Assembly (NCBI GenBank): GCA_022820665.1
Contig: JAJEFB010000048.1
Location: forward strand, 62,001-126,000
From: Anaerolineae bacterium
Lineage (GTDB): Bacteria > Chloroflexota > Anaerolineae > Aggregatilineales > Phototrophicaceae
Direction: 5' to 3'
DNA length: 64,000 bases
Shown: positions 48,261-58,853 of the stretch, in pieces
Numbering within the stretch: the stretch's first letter is position 1
Layout: each line of letters starts with the position of its first letter
The notes under the pieces: generated by a model
Seen by the model: the letters and a program-made list of their open reading frames with translations, nothing else
Told to the model about the DNA's origin: nothing
The model's database searches: none
Translations under genes and position numbers: made by a program

Positions 48261-49085
48261 ATGTCCAAGAAGAAGCGGGATATATCCGAAAAACCGCGAC
48301 GCCTGAACAAGAAATTCTACGAGAAAGAATTGGTTCGCCTGCAATTTGAGTTGGTGAAGTGGCAGTATTGGATCAAGCAGCAGGGCATGCGCGTGATGAT
48401 TACTTTTGACGGACGCGATGCCGCGGGCAAAGGCGGAACCATCAAGCGCATCATGGCGCCGCTGCAGCCGCGCGATATTCGACTGGTCGCCTTGGGCAAA
48501 CCATCCGATCGCGAGCAAAGTCAATGGTACTTCCAGCGCTATGTGAGCCACTTGCCAGCAGCCGGCGAGATCGTGCTATTCGACCGCAGTTGGTATAACC
48601 GCGCCACAGTCGAGCGGGTGATGGGCTTTTGTAGCGATCGGGAGTACTGGAACTTCTTGCGCGAGGCGCCGATGTTCGAAAGGATGCTGATCAATGACGG
48701 GATCATCCTGCTCAAATATTGGCTGTCGGTGGATGACGAAGAGCAAGAACGTCGCTTTCAAGAGCGCGCCGCCAACCCGATGCGCCGCTGGAAGCTAAGC
48801 CCGATCGACCTGGAATCGCGCAATCGCTGGGTGGCCTATTCTAAGGCGAAGGACTTGATGATCGAACATACCGATATCCCGGAATCGCGCTGGCGGCAGA
48901 TCAATTCCAACGACAAACGGCGTCTGCGCCTGAATATCATCAACAACATCCTTGAGGCGATACCCTACGAGAACGTAATCCCGGGTCCGATGAAGCTGCC
49001 GGATTTGCCGCCCCGACTTTTTGATTACAAGCGCCCGCCGCGCGATTATCAGTACATCATCAAAGACCACTACGCCAATATGTGA
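48261..49085 (+). CDS. ppk2: Polyphosphate kinase 2
   Basis: ITFDGRDAAGKGGTIKRIMAPLQPRDIRLVALGKPSDREQSQWYFQRYVSHLPAAGEIVLFDRSWYNRATVERVMGF; GGAGG upstream of ATG 48261. Confidence 0.95.
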   Translation: MSKKKRDISEKPRRLNKKFYEKELVRLQFELVKWQYWIKQQGMRVMITFDGRDAAGKGGTIKRIMAPLQPRDIRLVALGKPSDREQSQWYFQRYVSHLPAAGEIVLFDRSWYNRATVERVMGFCSDREYWNFLREAPMFERMLINDGIILLKYWLSVDDEEQERRFQERAANPMRRWKLSPIDLESRNRWVAYSKAKDLMIEHTDIPESRWRQINSNDKRRLRLNIINNILEAIPYENVIPGPMKLPDLPPRLFDYKRPPRDYQYIIKDHYANM

Positions 49086-49099
49086 TAGCGAGGCAGGTC

Positions 49100-49804
49100 C
49101 TACTTCTTACCAGTTTTCAGCTTCTTGCGCGTTTCGCGGAGGGCGATGGCGGGCAGGCTGTCGGCTCGCGAATCGAGGAAGTCGCTGATTGCGTCGCGAT
49201 GCTGCTTGATGCCCTTGCGCAGCAGCCAGGAAATCGCCTTGGCGACGCGCTTGTCCTTTTCCGCTTTGAGCCGATCAATCAGCGCTAGCGACAGATTCAA
49301 AATGCGTTCGTCGGCCGACTGGGCGATCGGCGCGGTCAGCAGCACCAGGGCGGCGCGCTGTTTATTGATATTGTCGTCCCCCGACAGCGACTCCAGCAGG
49401 TCGCGCCAGCCTTCCCAGCTCGTCAGTAGATCTTTCGCTGTGAAGACGGTTTGACAAGTGCTGTCGACCTCCGCCCAGCCCTCGAGCAAGCCCAGCCAGG
49501 CCTCCAGTTGTTGAAGCGGCAGTTGTCGCCGGTAGCGCGGGAATTTGACCAGCAGTGTTTGTGGAGCGCAGCGCTCCTCGTAAGATTCGCCCTTGTAGAG
49601 CGAATCGATGAGCGCGAGCCAGTCTTCATAGGGCAGGTCGCGGTTGGCGGCGATGAAATCGAGCATGATGCGGCGGCGCTGTTCGTTCTTGAGCCCGTAC
49701 CATCGTCGCTGCGTGCCGAGATGTTCAGGTCGCTGCGTGGTTTGTCCGCGGCCGGGGCGGGTGTTCTGAAATTGGTCGAGGAGGAATCGGTGCTGCGGGT
49801 TCAT
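49100..49804 (-). CDS. AlkD-like DNA alkylation repair/HEAT-repeat protein
   Basis: LLVKFPRYRRQL, WAEVDSTCQTV, KRVAKAISWLLRKGIKQHRDAISDFLD resembles the AlkD family. Confidence 0.6.
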   Translation of the reverse strand: MNPQHRFLLDQFQNTRPGRGQTTQRPEHLGTQRRWYGLKNEQRRRIMLDFIAANRDLPYEDWLALIDSLYKGESYEERCAPQTLLVKFPRYRRQLPLQQLEAWLGLLEGWAEVDSTCQTVFTAKDLLTSWEGWRDLLESLSGDDNINKQRAALVLLTAPIAQSADERILNLSLALIDRLKAEKDKRVAKAISWLLRKGIKQHRDAISDFLDSRADSLPAIALRETRKKLKTGKK

Positions 49805-49886
49805 GATGTGACGACTCGAGATGAAAACGCGGGCGATCGTTGGATCGCCCCTACAGATCGTACGTGGCTACTGCCATCAGGATTGG

Positions 49887-50126
49887 CTAAAGCAGCCGCT
49901 TAAGCGGGATGTTGCGGCGCTTGAGGAATTCCATGAAGCCGATCTTGTCGATGGTCTTGAGTTCCTTGGCAGTGATTTTGACGCGGACCCAGCGGTCGAG
50001 CTCGGGCACGTAGATGCGCTTGTTTTGCAGGTTGGGTTTGAACTGGCGTTTGACAGTGTTGAAGGCTTTGCTGCGCGATTGGCCGAAGAGTGGTTTGACG
50101 CCGGTGATCTTGCGTTTGCCGGGCAT
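49887..50126 (-). CDS. rpmB: 50S ribosomal protein L28
   Basis: MPGKRKITGVKPLFGQSRSKAFNTVKRQFKPNLQNKRIYVPELDRWVRVKITAKELKTIDKIG. Confidence 0.88.
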   Translation of the reverse strand: MPGKRKITGVKPLFGQSRSKAFNTVKRQFKPNLQNKRIYVPELDRWVRVKITAKELKTIDKIGFMEFLKRRNIPLKRLL

Positions 50127-50307
50127 GATAGCGCTCCCTAATTGTCGCGCGACTTCGCCTTCCCTTGCCCTGGGCGAATTGGCGCGTGTCATGTCGATTG
50201 CAGGCGACGTATTCTAGCGCATGGTCGGGGATTGTCGAGGGTGTTTTGGCGTCGGCTGGAAAGGAGCGTTACAGGTCATTGTCAGTCAAGTGTTTCCTGG
50301 AGTGAGT

Positions 50308-52602
50308 TCAGTTTTGTAGATTGCCTAACCAGATACGGGCGCGCGACGGAATCGGCGCGGATCTGTCGATCAGGCGCTCAGGGTTGTATGTATGGTTCAG
50401 CGCGCTATCAAGTTCCGTCGGCAGTTGGAGCAGCAACTCGACGTTAAGATCGTCCTTTAGGCGGAAAAGGACAACCTTGCTGAAATTCGTCAGTTGCTCT
50501 ATGTAGTGTATTTTTTTGCTGAGATCGTCCTTGCTGCAGCGGTCCTGAAATCTGCACAGTATAGAGACGCTCGGGCGCCCCTCTTGGTAAAGCAGGTAAA
50601 TGGCGCTGTCCAGCATATTTGACCAAAACTCGCGGATTCCGTTTTGGTCGAAGGCGGCGTCCGACATATCGGTTACAATTAATAGCCTCGCGTTATCGTC
50701 AAAGTGAGGCGCCTGTTCCACTATTTGGGATAGCACTTTTGCTTTGGCGTTTGCGCCTTTGACAAGTGAGGCATGCTGGACAAACAGGCGCGACGCTGCG
50801 GGAAATATGAGCATCAGGCAGAGACAGACAAGGGCAGCCTGGCGCAGGCGACGATTCTTTATGGGCGAGACAATCAAAAGTAAAAGACTCATGACGACCG
50901 CTGCCGCGCCGAAGGGTACATATATGTAGATGCGAAAAAGTTCGTTCTGGTAGGTTTCGAACCACATCAGGACTGCAATTGCGGGCAGAATAAAAAAGAG
51001 CCCAGCGAGCGTCGACTGACTCAATTTTCGCCGTGACGGAAAGCGCGCGTCTTTCGAGTGGCGCGCCAGATAGACAGCGACCACCGCTGTTAGCAGAAGC
51101 GCGGTCAGTGTTGGCGCAAGCCAGGCATTGTGACCAAGGGAATTGAAGGCTTCTTGCCATCCACGGGTAAAGGTGTGAAGATACACGTTTGCAACGACGC
51201 CCAGGTAGTGACTTATCGCTTCGAGAAGCGGGGACCCTTGCTCACGCGCATCGGACAGTTGCCAGTCTCCATAAAACCTCCAACCGGCATTGGCAAGAAT
51301 GAGCAGATAGGTCAATTTCGCTGCTGGCATGAGATACCAGATCACGGTCAGATTGAAGTTGTAGCCGGTCCAACGGGGGGAGCTGCGCCAGAACCATAGA
51401 ATCGGCGCAATGACGATGATCATATAGGCGTTTTCATAGGAGCCGACATTGAAGAATAACGCCAGTAAAATACCTAACAGCCGTAATCTGCTAGGCTTTT
51501 CCATAAAGAGCAATGTCAAATATACCGCCGCAAAGAGCGCTGACACCGAGAATGCAATCGTCGTCGACCGCGACGACATCAAGAGAGCGTTTACCGGGTA
51601 TACCATCGAAAGCATCGTGAAAAGGAAGGCATATAATGGAGCGACGCCAAATTTGCGAACGATGCTATACAGCAAGACCAGCTTGGAGGTTGCCAAAAAA
51701 ATATGCAAATGATGATAAAAAATAATAGGATTTGCGTCCAAGACGTTCGCCAATGGATAAAGCATCAGCGCCCAGAAACGCGAAGTTGCTTCGCTATCTA
51801 CCTTTGATGATCTGCCTTCTAGGAAGGCTTGGGAAACCCATTCTTCATACTGCCAGACAAAATCGAAGCCGAAAGGCAGGTACAGCAGCAAAATCAATGC
51901 AAAGAACGCGCCTATGACGATGAAGTCCTCGCGAAATCCGCTGCGCCATCTGTGCCACAGCGATTGAATTGCCAGCGGGATGAATACCAACCCAGCCATA
52001 ACCCAGCCGAACAGGTACCAGGACTGGTTGGTGAAAAAATTCCCAAGACCGTCTAGCACATCGTCGATGGTGAGGGGCAGGACGGTTTGCATCAGCAGGC
52101 AAACGAGCAGCAATGCCGCTAGCGCAAGCAGCGGAGAGAGGTCCGAAATAGGAGACTCCACCAAGCGCATGGTAGCAAAATAATAGATTGCGATGATGAA
52201 AGGAAGCATGAGCGCCAACAACGCTAGACTGGATACTGCAGCCGCTGGCAGATAGCGAATGTTGAGAAAATAAGTACGCGCTTCGCCATTTGCAGCCGTG
52301 ACTTCAAAATTCAGGCTCGTAACGTCGGTACTGGGGCAGAATGTCATCTCGCTGGCGTCGACTTTGCCATGTCCATCAATGGTTAGCGACTTTATCCCTT
52401 CTAATCGCCATGTGATGTTCACGCACTGTCGCGGAAACAATACCCACGCTCTGTCCGACCGGATGTCGATAGTTGCTCCGCCGAAGCCGGTTTGAATGCC
52501 AGGGGCGGGCATCGCAAGTATCGCCAGCGCCAGCAGAATTAACAGCGCGGTATTGAGTACCAGCAACGCAGGTACAGGAGAAAACGGTAAGTCTGTTTTC
52601 AT
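50308..52602 (-). CDS. Large multi-pass membrane protein (possibly glycosyltransferase-like), function unknown
   Basis: 764 aa, many hydrophobic segments plus soluble loops. Confidence 0.7.
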   Translation of the reverse strand: MKTDLPFSPVPALLVLNTALLILLALAILAMPAPGIQTGFGGATIDIRSDRAWVLFPRQCVNITWRLEGIKSLTIDGHGKVDASEMTFCPSTDVTSLNFEVTAANGEARTYFLNIRYLPAAAVSSLALLALMLPFIIAIYYFATMRLVESPISDLSPLLALAALLLVCLLMQTVLPLTIDDVLDGLGNFFTNQSWYLFGWVMAGLVFIPLAIQSLWHRWRSGFREDFIVIGAFFALILLLYLPFGFDFVWQYEEWVSQAFLEGRSSKVDSEATSRFWALMLYPLANVLDANPIIFYHHLHIFLATSKLVLLYSIVRKFGVAPLYAFLFTMLSMVYPVNALLMSSRSTTIAFSVSALFAAVYLTLLFMEKPSRLRLLGILLALFFNVGSYENAYMIIVIAPILWFWRSSPRWTGYNFNLTVIWYLMPAAKLTYLLILANAGWRFYGDWQLSDAREQGSPLLEAISHYLGVVANVYLHTFTRGWQEAFNSLGHNAWLAPTLTALLLTAVVAVYLARHSKDARFPSRRKLSQSTLAGLFFILPAIAVLMWFETYQNELFRIYIYVPFGAAAVVMSLLLLIVSPIKNRRLRQAALVCLCLMLIFPAASRLFVQHASLVKGANAKAKVLSQIVEQAPHFDDNARLLIVTDMSDAAFDQNGIREFWSNMLDSAIYLLYQEGRPSVSILCRFQDRCSKDDLSKKIHYIEQLTNFSKVVLFRLKDDLNVELLLQLPTELDSALNHTYNPERLIDRSAPIPSRARIWLGNLQN

Positions 52603-52797
52603 ACAGACTGCTCAGGCCATTTCACAATGCTACTGCAACGCGCGCATCGCTGGCTGGGGACCGCGCTCGCGCGGGATACAGCCTTGTATACACTTAAAAT
52701 CGCGCGGACGCAAGATCAGCGGGCATTAAAAGATAGCCTGATAATAGCACATAAGATCTGTGTGTCGCCTGAGCCCTCAGCTGAGGCAGTTCACGAA

Positions 52798-55700
52798 TCA
52801 CGAAACCGGGCCCGTCGTCAAATCAATGGAATCCCAAGATAACCAACTTGCATTACTGATTCGCGCGTCAAGGGTGTTGCGGCCCTTTTTGAGCGCCCCG
52901 GCCGGCAGATCAAATACAATTGTCTGCGGGAAAGCCAAATGCGCGGGATCCTCGTTCTGTATGCCCAGCCCGGGCTGCAGAACCCCATCGAAGGCTTGCC
53001 CGTTTATTGTCACCGCCACAACGGGCGCGGGGGCACTGTCTTGATCAGCCGTATGCAAACGCAAGCGCGCGGGCTGATCCCAGCCTCGCGTGACGTCAAA
53101 TCCGAAGCGGAGGCCCCGATCGCTTGTCAACAGCAGGGGCAATCTCGCCGGGTCCGGTCGATTGCCTTCAAGCGTCAGGTCTGGCATGGCGTCGATAAGG
53201 GACAGATCGTCGTAGCCGAGGTAGCCGCGGGTGGTCGCGTCCCGCCGGCCTATGGAGAACAATACATCGCCGCTTGGCGGGATGAGCGCGTCATCAGCAT
53301 TCCAGCAAGAGAGCCGCCAACCGGTCTGCAACAAGGTGAGACCGGGCCATGAGTCGGCGGGCGCGGAGACGGTCATCAAACGCGTCTCGCCGGGCGCGAT
53401 GCAGGTATGATTGCTGTCGATGTTGATATCGGCGCGGTAAACGAGCAGCGGGTGCGGCTCGCAGAAAAGGGCGGTCATATCCCCAAGATTGCTCAATTCG
53501 ATTTGCATGGTTTCGCGCTCGCCGTCCGACCCATGCGAAACGACGGCTGCGCGCAGGGTTGTGCGCTTGACGGTTTGATCGCCCGCGGCAATCCCGGGCA
53601 AGAAAGCGGCAAGAGGCGCTTGCGCTTCCGCAGAGCCGAATAGATGCGCGCGTTCCGTCAGAATTACCCCGTTCCTGTCGCTCAACTGCAGTTCAACCAG
53701 CAGCGCTCCCTGAGCGCCCCTGTCAAGCGAGCCGGTTTTGATCGCTCCCAGCGGGAAGGCTTCGAGAGGCTGTATTGACGCGCGACCCTCGTCTTGAACC
53801 AGGACAGTGCCGGAGGCGTCGCGCGCCAGCCAGCGCCAGCGCAGGTCGTGGCGGGGCTCCGGCGCATCGCTGACCAGCCATAATTCGGCATCCAATCCCA
53901 CTGCGGGATCAAATAAGTTGGAGTCGTGGCGCAGTGACAGGCTGACCGGCGCCAGGGCGTCCTTCAAGAAGTCGTAGTTCATCAGCGGCCGGCCGTCGTA
54001 ATCCACGTGATACGGTCCGCCGCCATTGGGCCAGGGTTCGTTCAAGACCCAGGTCATCAGTCCTCCGAGCCGTCTCCCGCGGCGGCGCAGGGCATCGACG
54101 GCGTAACGCAATCCATGCGCGCCCAGGTACTGCCCGGCTTCCAACATCGCCGGCAGTGAATCCAGCGGACCGAAGAATGAATCCAGAATGGGCTTCAGCA
54201 GCCAATGCTGTTTAGTGAAGACCGCCTGTGCGATATTCTTGCGAATCAACACCGGGTTGTCCTCGTCGTAGGGCGGCAATTGGTCCGCTGGCGGGATCTC
54301 CCGTTGCCAGACTTCCAGATGCGCCAGCGTATGACAGCCGAACTCGCCGTAACGCATCATCTTGTACTCGCCGCGCCGCCAACCGGTATCGAGCAGGTTT
54401 TCGTCGTCATAGTGCGCGTAATGCGTTTCCGGATCATAGTGCCAGGGACTGTGACGCGCGCCCTGGATGGGACAGGTCGCGCGGAAAAGCCGCGTGTCTT
54501 CCTCGGCGACAATGCGCTCAAGCAGATGCAGCGCGGCGTGGTCATCGCCCTGAAACCACCACATCTCGTTGCCGCCGGACCATTCGATGATGCAGGGGTG
54601 GTTGCGGTAGCGCTTGACCAACTGGCTAATCGTCGCCTCCAGATTCGCCAGGAATACGGCATCGGTCTCCGGGCGGCAACTGGACATGGGGAATTCTTGC
54701 GACAGCATGATGCCGAGTTCGTCGGCCAGGTCGAGCATCGCCTCGCTTGGAAATACGCCGCCGCCCCAAACGCGCAGCGTATTCATGCCCGCCGCCGCCG
54801 CCAGCCGTATGAGCCGAAGCCCGCGTTCGTTCATGCGACCGAAGAGCAGGTCCGGCGGCAGGATGTTCGAGCCCAGCATACGCACGGACCGACCGTTGAG
54901 GACCAGTTGATAAGGATTGATAAAGTCGGGCGGCGCGCCCGCCACCTGTTCCCAGCGGATGTCGCGCAGCGCAAAGCGAGTCGACCGTTCGTCCAGGGCT
55001 CCGCCGCTCCCCGCATCCTCCAGACGCGCCTCCAGCGTGTAGAGCGGCTGATCACCCTGGCCGTTGGGCCACCACAGCGCCGGCTCGTCCAAGATTAAAT
55101 CAGCTTCGATTATGTTATTCCCTCGCTCTAGCGCCGCGTCAATCCGCGCCGCCACGGGCTTGCCCTGCCCGTGAACAAGGAAGCGGGCTGTGACATCCGC
55201 CTCGCTCAGGCTGTCGATCTCCAGCTTTACCCGGACCTTGGCGGAACCGTGATCGTCAAGGACTTCGGTCAAAACTTGAAGCCACTCAATACGCGCGGGT
55301 CCTGTGGCCTCCAGGCGGACATCCTGCCAGATGCCCAGCGTGTAGATATTCACGCCCCAGTCCCAGCCGTAATTGGTGGGGCTTTTGAGGTCCTGCAGCA
55401 ACTGCCGCGTCTGGTTAATGCCGTTGACGAAGAAATCGGGACCCCATTCGCGCGGGTAGTTCTCGCCGCCGCCACTCATGGCGCCGTCCGAAGCAGCGAG
55501 GATATGCGCCAGCTCGGGCGGTATGCGCTCAATCCGAACCGCCAACTGGTTGCTCCTGCCCGGCTTGACGACGCCAGCGACATCAAAAGCGAAACGGCGA
55601 AACATGCCTGCGTTCTTTCCCAGATACTGGCTGTTGAGCCAGACTTCGCAGGCGTAGTCTACACCATCAAAAACGAGCTTGAGACGTCTGTCGGCGAAGG

Positions 55701-55974
55701 ATACCGGCGCGTCAAAATCGCGGCGATACCACCAGTCCTTCTGCGCCACATCCGCCAAGCGCGGGTCGCCGGCGCCATACCAGAGCGGGCGCAACTGTTG
55801 CGCCGCTTCCAGGTCGGCTTGCACATTGCCCGGCACCCGAGCCGGAATCCAGCCCGGCGTCGGGATGGCGGCTTCGTACAGCCGGTCTTTTTTGCCGACG
55901 CCAGCCGCATCTTCATGGATAAACCAGTCGGAGCCACTCAATGAGATTGTCGCAGGACAGTTTTCATTGGTCAT
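52798..55974 (-). CDS. Glycoside hydrolase family 2, beta-mannosidase-like
   Basis: IIEWSGGNEMWWFQGDD (acid/base NE) and MMRYGEFGCHT (nucleophile); LVFDGVDYACEVWLNSQYLGKNAGMFRRFAFDV. Confidence 0.92.
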   Translation of the reverse strand: MTNENCPATISLSGSDWFIHEDAAGVGKKDRLYEAAIPTPGWIPARVPGNVQADLEAAQQLRPLWYGAGDPRLADVAQKDWWYRRDFDAPVSFADRRLKLVFDGVDYACEVWLNSQYLGKNAGMFRRFAFDVAGVVKPGRSNQLAVRIERIPPELAHILAASDGAMSGGGENYPREWGPDFFVNGINQTRQLLQDLKSPTNYGWDWGVNIYTLGIWQDVRLEATGPARIEWLQVLTEVLDDHGSAKVRVKLEIDSLSEADVTARFLVHGQGKPVAARIDAALERGNNIIEADLILDEPALWWPNGQGDQPLYTLEARLEDAGSGGALDERSTRFALRDIRWEQVAGAPPDFINPYQLVLNGRSVRMLGSNILPPDLLFGRMNERGLRLIRLAAAAGMNTLRVWGGGVFPSEAMLDLADELGIMLSQEFPMSSCRPETDAVFLANLEATISQLVKRYRNHPCIIEWSGGNEMWWFQGDDHAALHLLERIVAEEDTRLFRATCPIQGARHSPWHYDPETHYAHYDDENLLDTGWRRGEYKMMRYGEFGCHTLAHLEVWQREIPPADQLPPYDEDNPVLIRKNIAQAVFTKQHWLLKPILDSFFGPLDSLPAMLEAGQYLGAHGLRYAVDALRRRGRRLGGLMTWVLNEPWPNGGGPYHVDYDGRPLMNYDFLKDALAPVSLSLRHDSNLFDPAVGLDAELWLVSDAPEPRHDLRWRWLARDASGTVLVQDEGRASIQPLEAFPLGAIKTGSLDRGAQGALLVELQLSDRNGVILTERAHLFGSAEAQAPLAAFLPGIAAGDQTVKRTTLRAAVVSHGSDGERETMQIELSNLGDMTALFCEPHPLLVYRADINIDSNHTCIAPGETRLMTVSAPADSWPGLTLLQTGWRLSCWNADDALIPPSGDVLFSIGRRDATTRGYLGYDDLSLIDAMPDLTLEGNRPDPARLPLLLTSDRGLRFGFDVTRGWDQPARLRLHTADQDSAPAPVVAVTINGQAFDGVLQPGLGIQNEDPAHLAFPQTIVFDLPAGALKKGRNTLDARISNASWLSWDSIDLTTGPVS

Positions 55975-56043
55975 AGGAAATACCTCTTTTTCAACATCAT
56001 TTAATAAATGGACATGACCCGGGATGGCGCGCAATGCGGAAGA

Positions 56044-57024
56044 TCACTGGTACAAGTAACAAGCAACGTCTCGGTCAGCTTCCGACATAGCATTCGAGTT
56101 TGCCGCTTGCAGAAGCGGTCGCGCGCCCCAACACCTGTCCATGACCGCCGGGCAGCGCTCGGCAAAGAGGCAACGGTCGCGCCCCGACGATATGCCGGGC
56201 CCGACCTCGGCCAGCGGACCGGCCGACAGGTCTTCTTCCCAGCGTTTGCGAGGGTCGGGCGTCGGGATCGAGCTGATGAGCAACTGCGCGTACGGGTGCT
56301 GCGGGTCCTTCATGACGCCCCGCGTCTGACCCCGTTCCATTATCCTGCCTTGGTAGAGCACGATGATTTGGCCCCCCAAATACATGGCTGTCGACAGATC
56401 GTGGGTAATGAACAGAGTCGAGATGCCATGCCTCTCTTGGAAGTCCAGCAAGATGTTCAAGAACGAGGCGCGCATGCCGGCGTCGATCATCGAAACCGGC
56501 TCGTCGGCGATGATCAGGCGCGGGCGCATCAGATAGACCCGCGCCAGCATCAAACGTTGCCGCTGACCCCCGCTCAGCTGATGCGGATGCCTGCCGAGCA
56601 CTTCTTCGGGCCGCAAGTCTACCGCTCGCAGCGCCTCTTCCATGAGGGCTTGCGCTTCGGCTTTGCTTTTGGCGAGGCCAAATTTGCGGATGACCAGCTT
56701 CAATACGCGCTCGGCCTTGTAAACCGGGTTGTAGACGCTGTAGGGGTCTTGAAAGACCGCCTGCACTTCGCCGCGGAATTTGCGATTCCATTTGCGGTCT
56801 CGTGTGAAGATATCAGTCCCTTCGTAAAGTACGCGGCCCGCCGTCGGCTGCAACAGTCCCAAAATGATGCGGGCGATGGTCGACTTGCCACTGCCGCTCT
56901 CGCCAACCAGGCTCACGATCGCCGGTTCCTCGGGTATGCGAAAGCTCACGCCGTCCACCGCGTAGGTCCGGGTCCTCCCGCCGAATACCTGCTGCAGATT
57001 CTCCACGACCAGCAAGTCACGCAT
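56044..57024 (-). CDS. Peptide/oligosaccharide ABC transporter ATP-binding protein (DppF-type)
   Basis: LVGESGSGKSTIARIILGLLQPTAG, LSGGQRQRLMLARVYLMRPRLIIADEPVS. Confidence 0.92.
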   Translation of the reverse strand: MRDLLVVENLQQVFGGRTRTYAVDGVSFRIPEEPAIVSLVGESGSGKSTIARIILGLLQPTAGRVLYEGTDIFTRDRKWNRKFRGEVQAVFQDPYSVYNPVYKAERVLKLVIRKFGLAKSKAEAQALMEEALRAVDLRPEEVLGRHPHQLSGGQRQRLMLARVYLMRPRLIIADEPVSMIDAGMRASFLNILLDFQERHGISTLFITHDLSTAMYLGGQIIVLYQGRIMERGQTRGVMKDPQHPYAQLLISSIPTPDPRKRWEEDLSAGPLAEVGPGISSGRDRCLFAERCPAVMDRCWGARPLLQAANSNAMSEADRDVACYLYQ

Positions 57025-58000
57025 TGGAAAGGACCTCGGGCTCATATAGATGGCAAGCCGCCCAGCGCCCGTCGCCTTGCGGCAACAGTGCCGGCGTTTG
57101 CGCTCGGCAGCGGTCGATAACATGCGGGCAACGGGTATGAAAGCGGCAGCCGGCGGGATAATTCCAAGGGCTGGGCGCTTCGCCCGGCAAGCCTTCCACG
57201 CGATGACCGCCCGCCCGCGGAATCGCCCCGATCAGCCCTTGCGAATAGGGATGCAGCGGGGACTCGAAGATGTCATTTACCGTGCCCAGTTCGGCGATCT
57301 TGCCAGCATACATGACGGCGACGCGATCGGCGATCTGCGCGACCACGCCCATATCGTGCGTGATGATGAGGATAGTCGCGCCCAATTCGTCGCGGATGCC
57401 AGCCAATTCCTGGAGGAGTTGTCGCTGTGTGACCACGTCCAGCGCGGTTGTCAATTCGTCGGCCACGATCAAAGCCGGGCGCATGCTCACCGCTGCGGCG
57501 ATGATAACCCGCTGGCGCATCCCGCCGCTCAATTCGTGCGGATAACTGTCCAGCAGCCTGGGTTCCAGGTTGACCATTTCCAGCGCCGCGATGGAACGTT
57601 TTAGCGCTTCCTCTCTGGACAAGCCGTGTTGGATCAATGTGTCTGTCATTTGGCGCTCTATCCGCAAAACCGGATTCAGGGAATTCATTGAGCCCTGCGG
57701 AATATAGGACAGGTGCCGCCAACGTAGCTGACGCAAATCAGTTTCCGGCAGCTCCAGCAGTTCATAGGTATTGCCATCCTTCAGCCGCAGGGTCATAGAT
57801 CCGGATTGCAATACCTGTGGCGGTACCAGCAGGCGCATGATGGCGGTCGCGAGTGTGCTTTTGCCGCAACCGGATTCACCGACCACCCCCAGGATCTCGC
57901 CGCGCTGCACGTCAAGATCAACACTGCTGACAACCTGCGTTATGGACCGGCGCCCTTGCAGCCCGGCCGATAAACCGCGGATTTCCAGGAGCGCCGGCAT
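57017..58000 (-). CDS. ABC transporter ATP-binding protein (DppD-type)
   Basis: VVGESGCGKSTLATAIMRLL, LSGGMRQRVIIAAAVSMRPALIVADELTTALDV. Confidence 0.92.
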   Translation of the reverse strand: MPALLEIRGLSAGLQGRRSITQVVSSVDLDVQRGEILGVVGESGCGKSTLATAIMRLLVPPQVLQSGSMTLRLKDGNTYELLELPETDLRQLRWRHLSYIPQGSMNSLNPVLRIERQMTDTLIQHGLSREEALKRSIAALEMVNLEPRLLDSYPHELSGGMRQRVIIAAAVSMRPALIVADELTTALDVVTQRQLLQELAGIRDELGATILIITHDMGVVAQIADRVAVMYAGKIAELGTVNDIFESPLHPYSQGLIGAIPRAGGHRVEGLPGEAPSPWNYPAGCRFHTRCPHVIDRCRAQTPALLPQGDGRWAACHLYEPEVLSNA

Positions 58001-58004
58001 GGCT

Positions 58005-58853
58005 TCACTTCCCCTCTACCGTGGTTTTCAGGCGCGGGTTGAAGACCTCGTCCAAGCCGGTGTTGATCAGATTGAGCGCCAGGAAAACATAAATCAAGGC
58101 GCCGGCCGGCAGCAGCATCTGGCCCAACAAGCCCACGGCGATGACACTTTCGCGGAAGCCCTTGGCGATCATGAAACCCAGGGTCGGCAAGCCGCCCGCG
58201 CCCAAGCCGATGATCTGCAAACCGGCTTCGGCCAGCATGGAGCCAACGATGCTCAAGGAAAAGACGTAGCCGATGTAGGGCAACAATGGCGGCAGCAGCT
58301 CCAGAAAAATGATCTCCAGCGCGTTCTCGCCCGAGAGCACAGCCAAATCGACATAACTGCGTTCGCGCAAGCTCTGCACTTGCGGTCGGATGACGCGCGC
58401 CACAAATGACCAGCCGAACAAGCCCAATATCAGCGAAAGCTTGTACAAGTCCCAACGATCAATATAAGCCGCCAACATCAGCAGCAGAGGCAGCGTGGGA
58501 ATGACCAGCACCATATCGATCAGAATGCGCGACAGCGTATCCAGCCGCCCGCGCGCGTAGCCGGCGAGAAAACCGATCACGACGCCGAGCCCCGTGGAGG
58601 TGGCGCCCGCGATTAAGCCGATTTGCAGGGAAGGTCCAATGCTGGAAATGAAAACCATCAGCCCGTCGCGGCCATCGCCGTCAGTGCCGATGGGATGTTC
58701 AACAGAATCCAGTTGGTATGGGCGGTAGCTGCCGCGCATCGTCGGTCGTTCGCCGGGGAAAAGCAAGCGGCTGACCAGTGACGGGCCCGCCAAGGCGACC
58801 ACCACAATCAAAGCCAGCATGATAGAACCGGCGATGATGCTGGGATTCCTCAT
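58005..58853 (-). CDS. ABC transporter permease (DppC-type)
   Basis: HPIGTDGDGRDGLMVFISSIGPSLQIGLIAG; multi-pass. Confidence 0.9.
   Translation of the reverse strand: MRNPSIIAGSIMLALIVVVALAGPSLVSRLLFPGERPTMRGSYRPYQLDSVEHPIGTDGDGRDGLMVFISSIGPSLQIGLIAGATSTGLGVVIGFLAGYARGRLDTLSRILIDMVLVIPTLPLLLMLAAYIDRWDLYKLSLILGLFGWSFVARVIRPQVQSLRERSYVDLAVLSGENALEIIFLELLPPLLPYIGYVFSLSIVGSMLAEAGLQIIGLGAGGLPTLGFMIAKGFRESVIAVGLLGQMLLPAGALIYVFLALNLINTGLDEVFNPRLKTTVEGK

Noticed and set aside
54205-55098. 297-aa plus-strand ORF within the GH2 gene
   Set aside because: Antisense to a clear GH2 sequence with catalytic motifs
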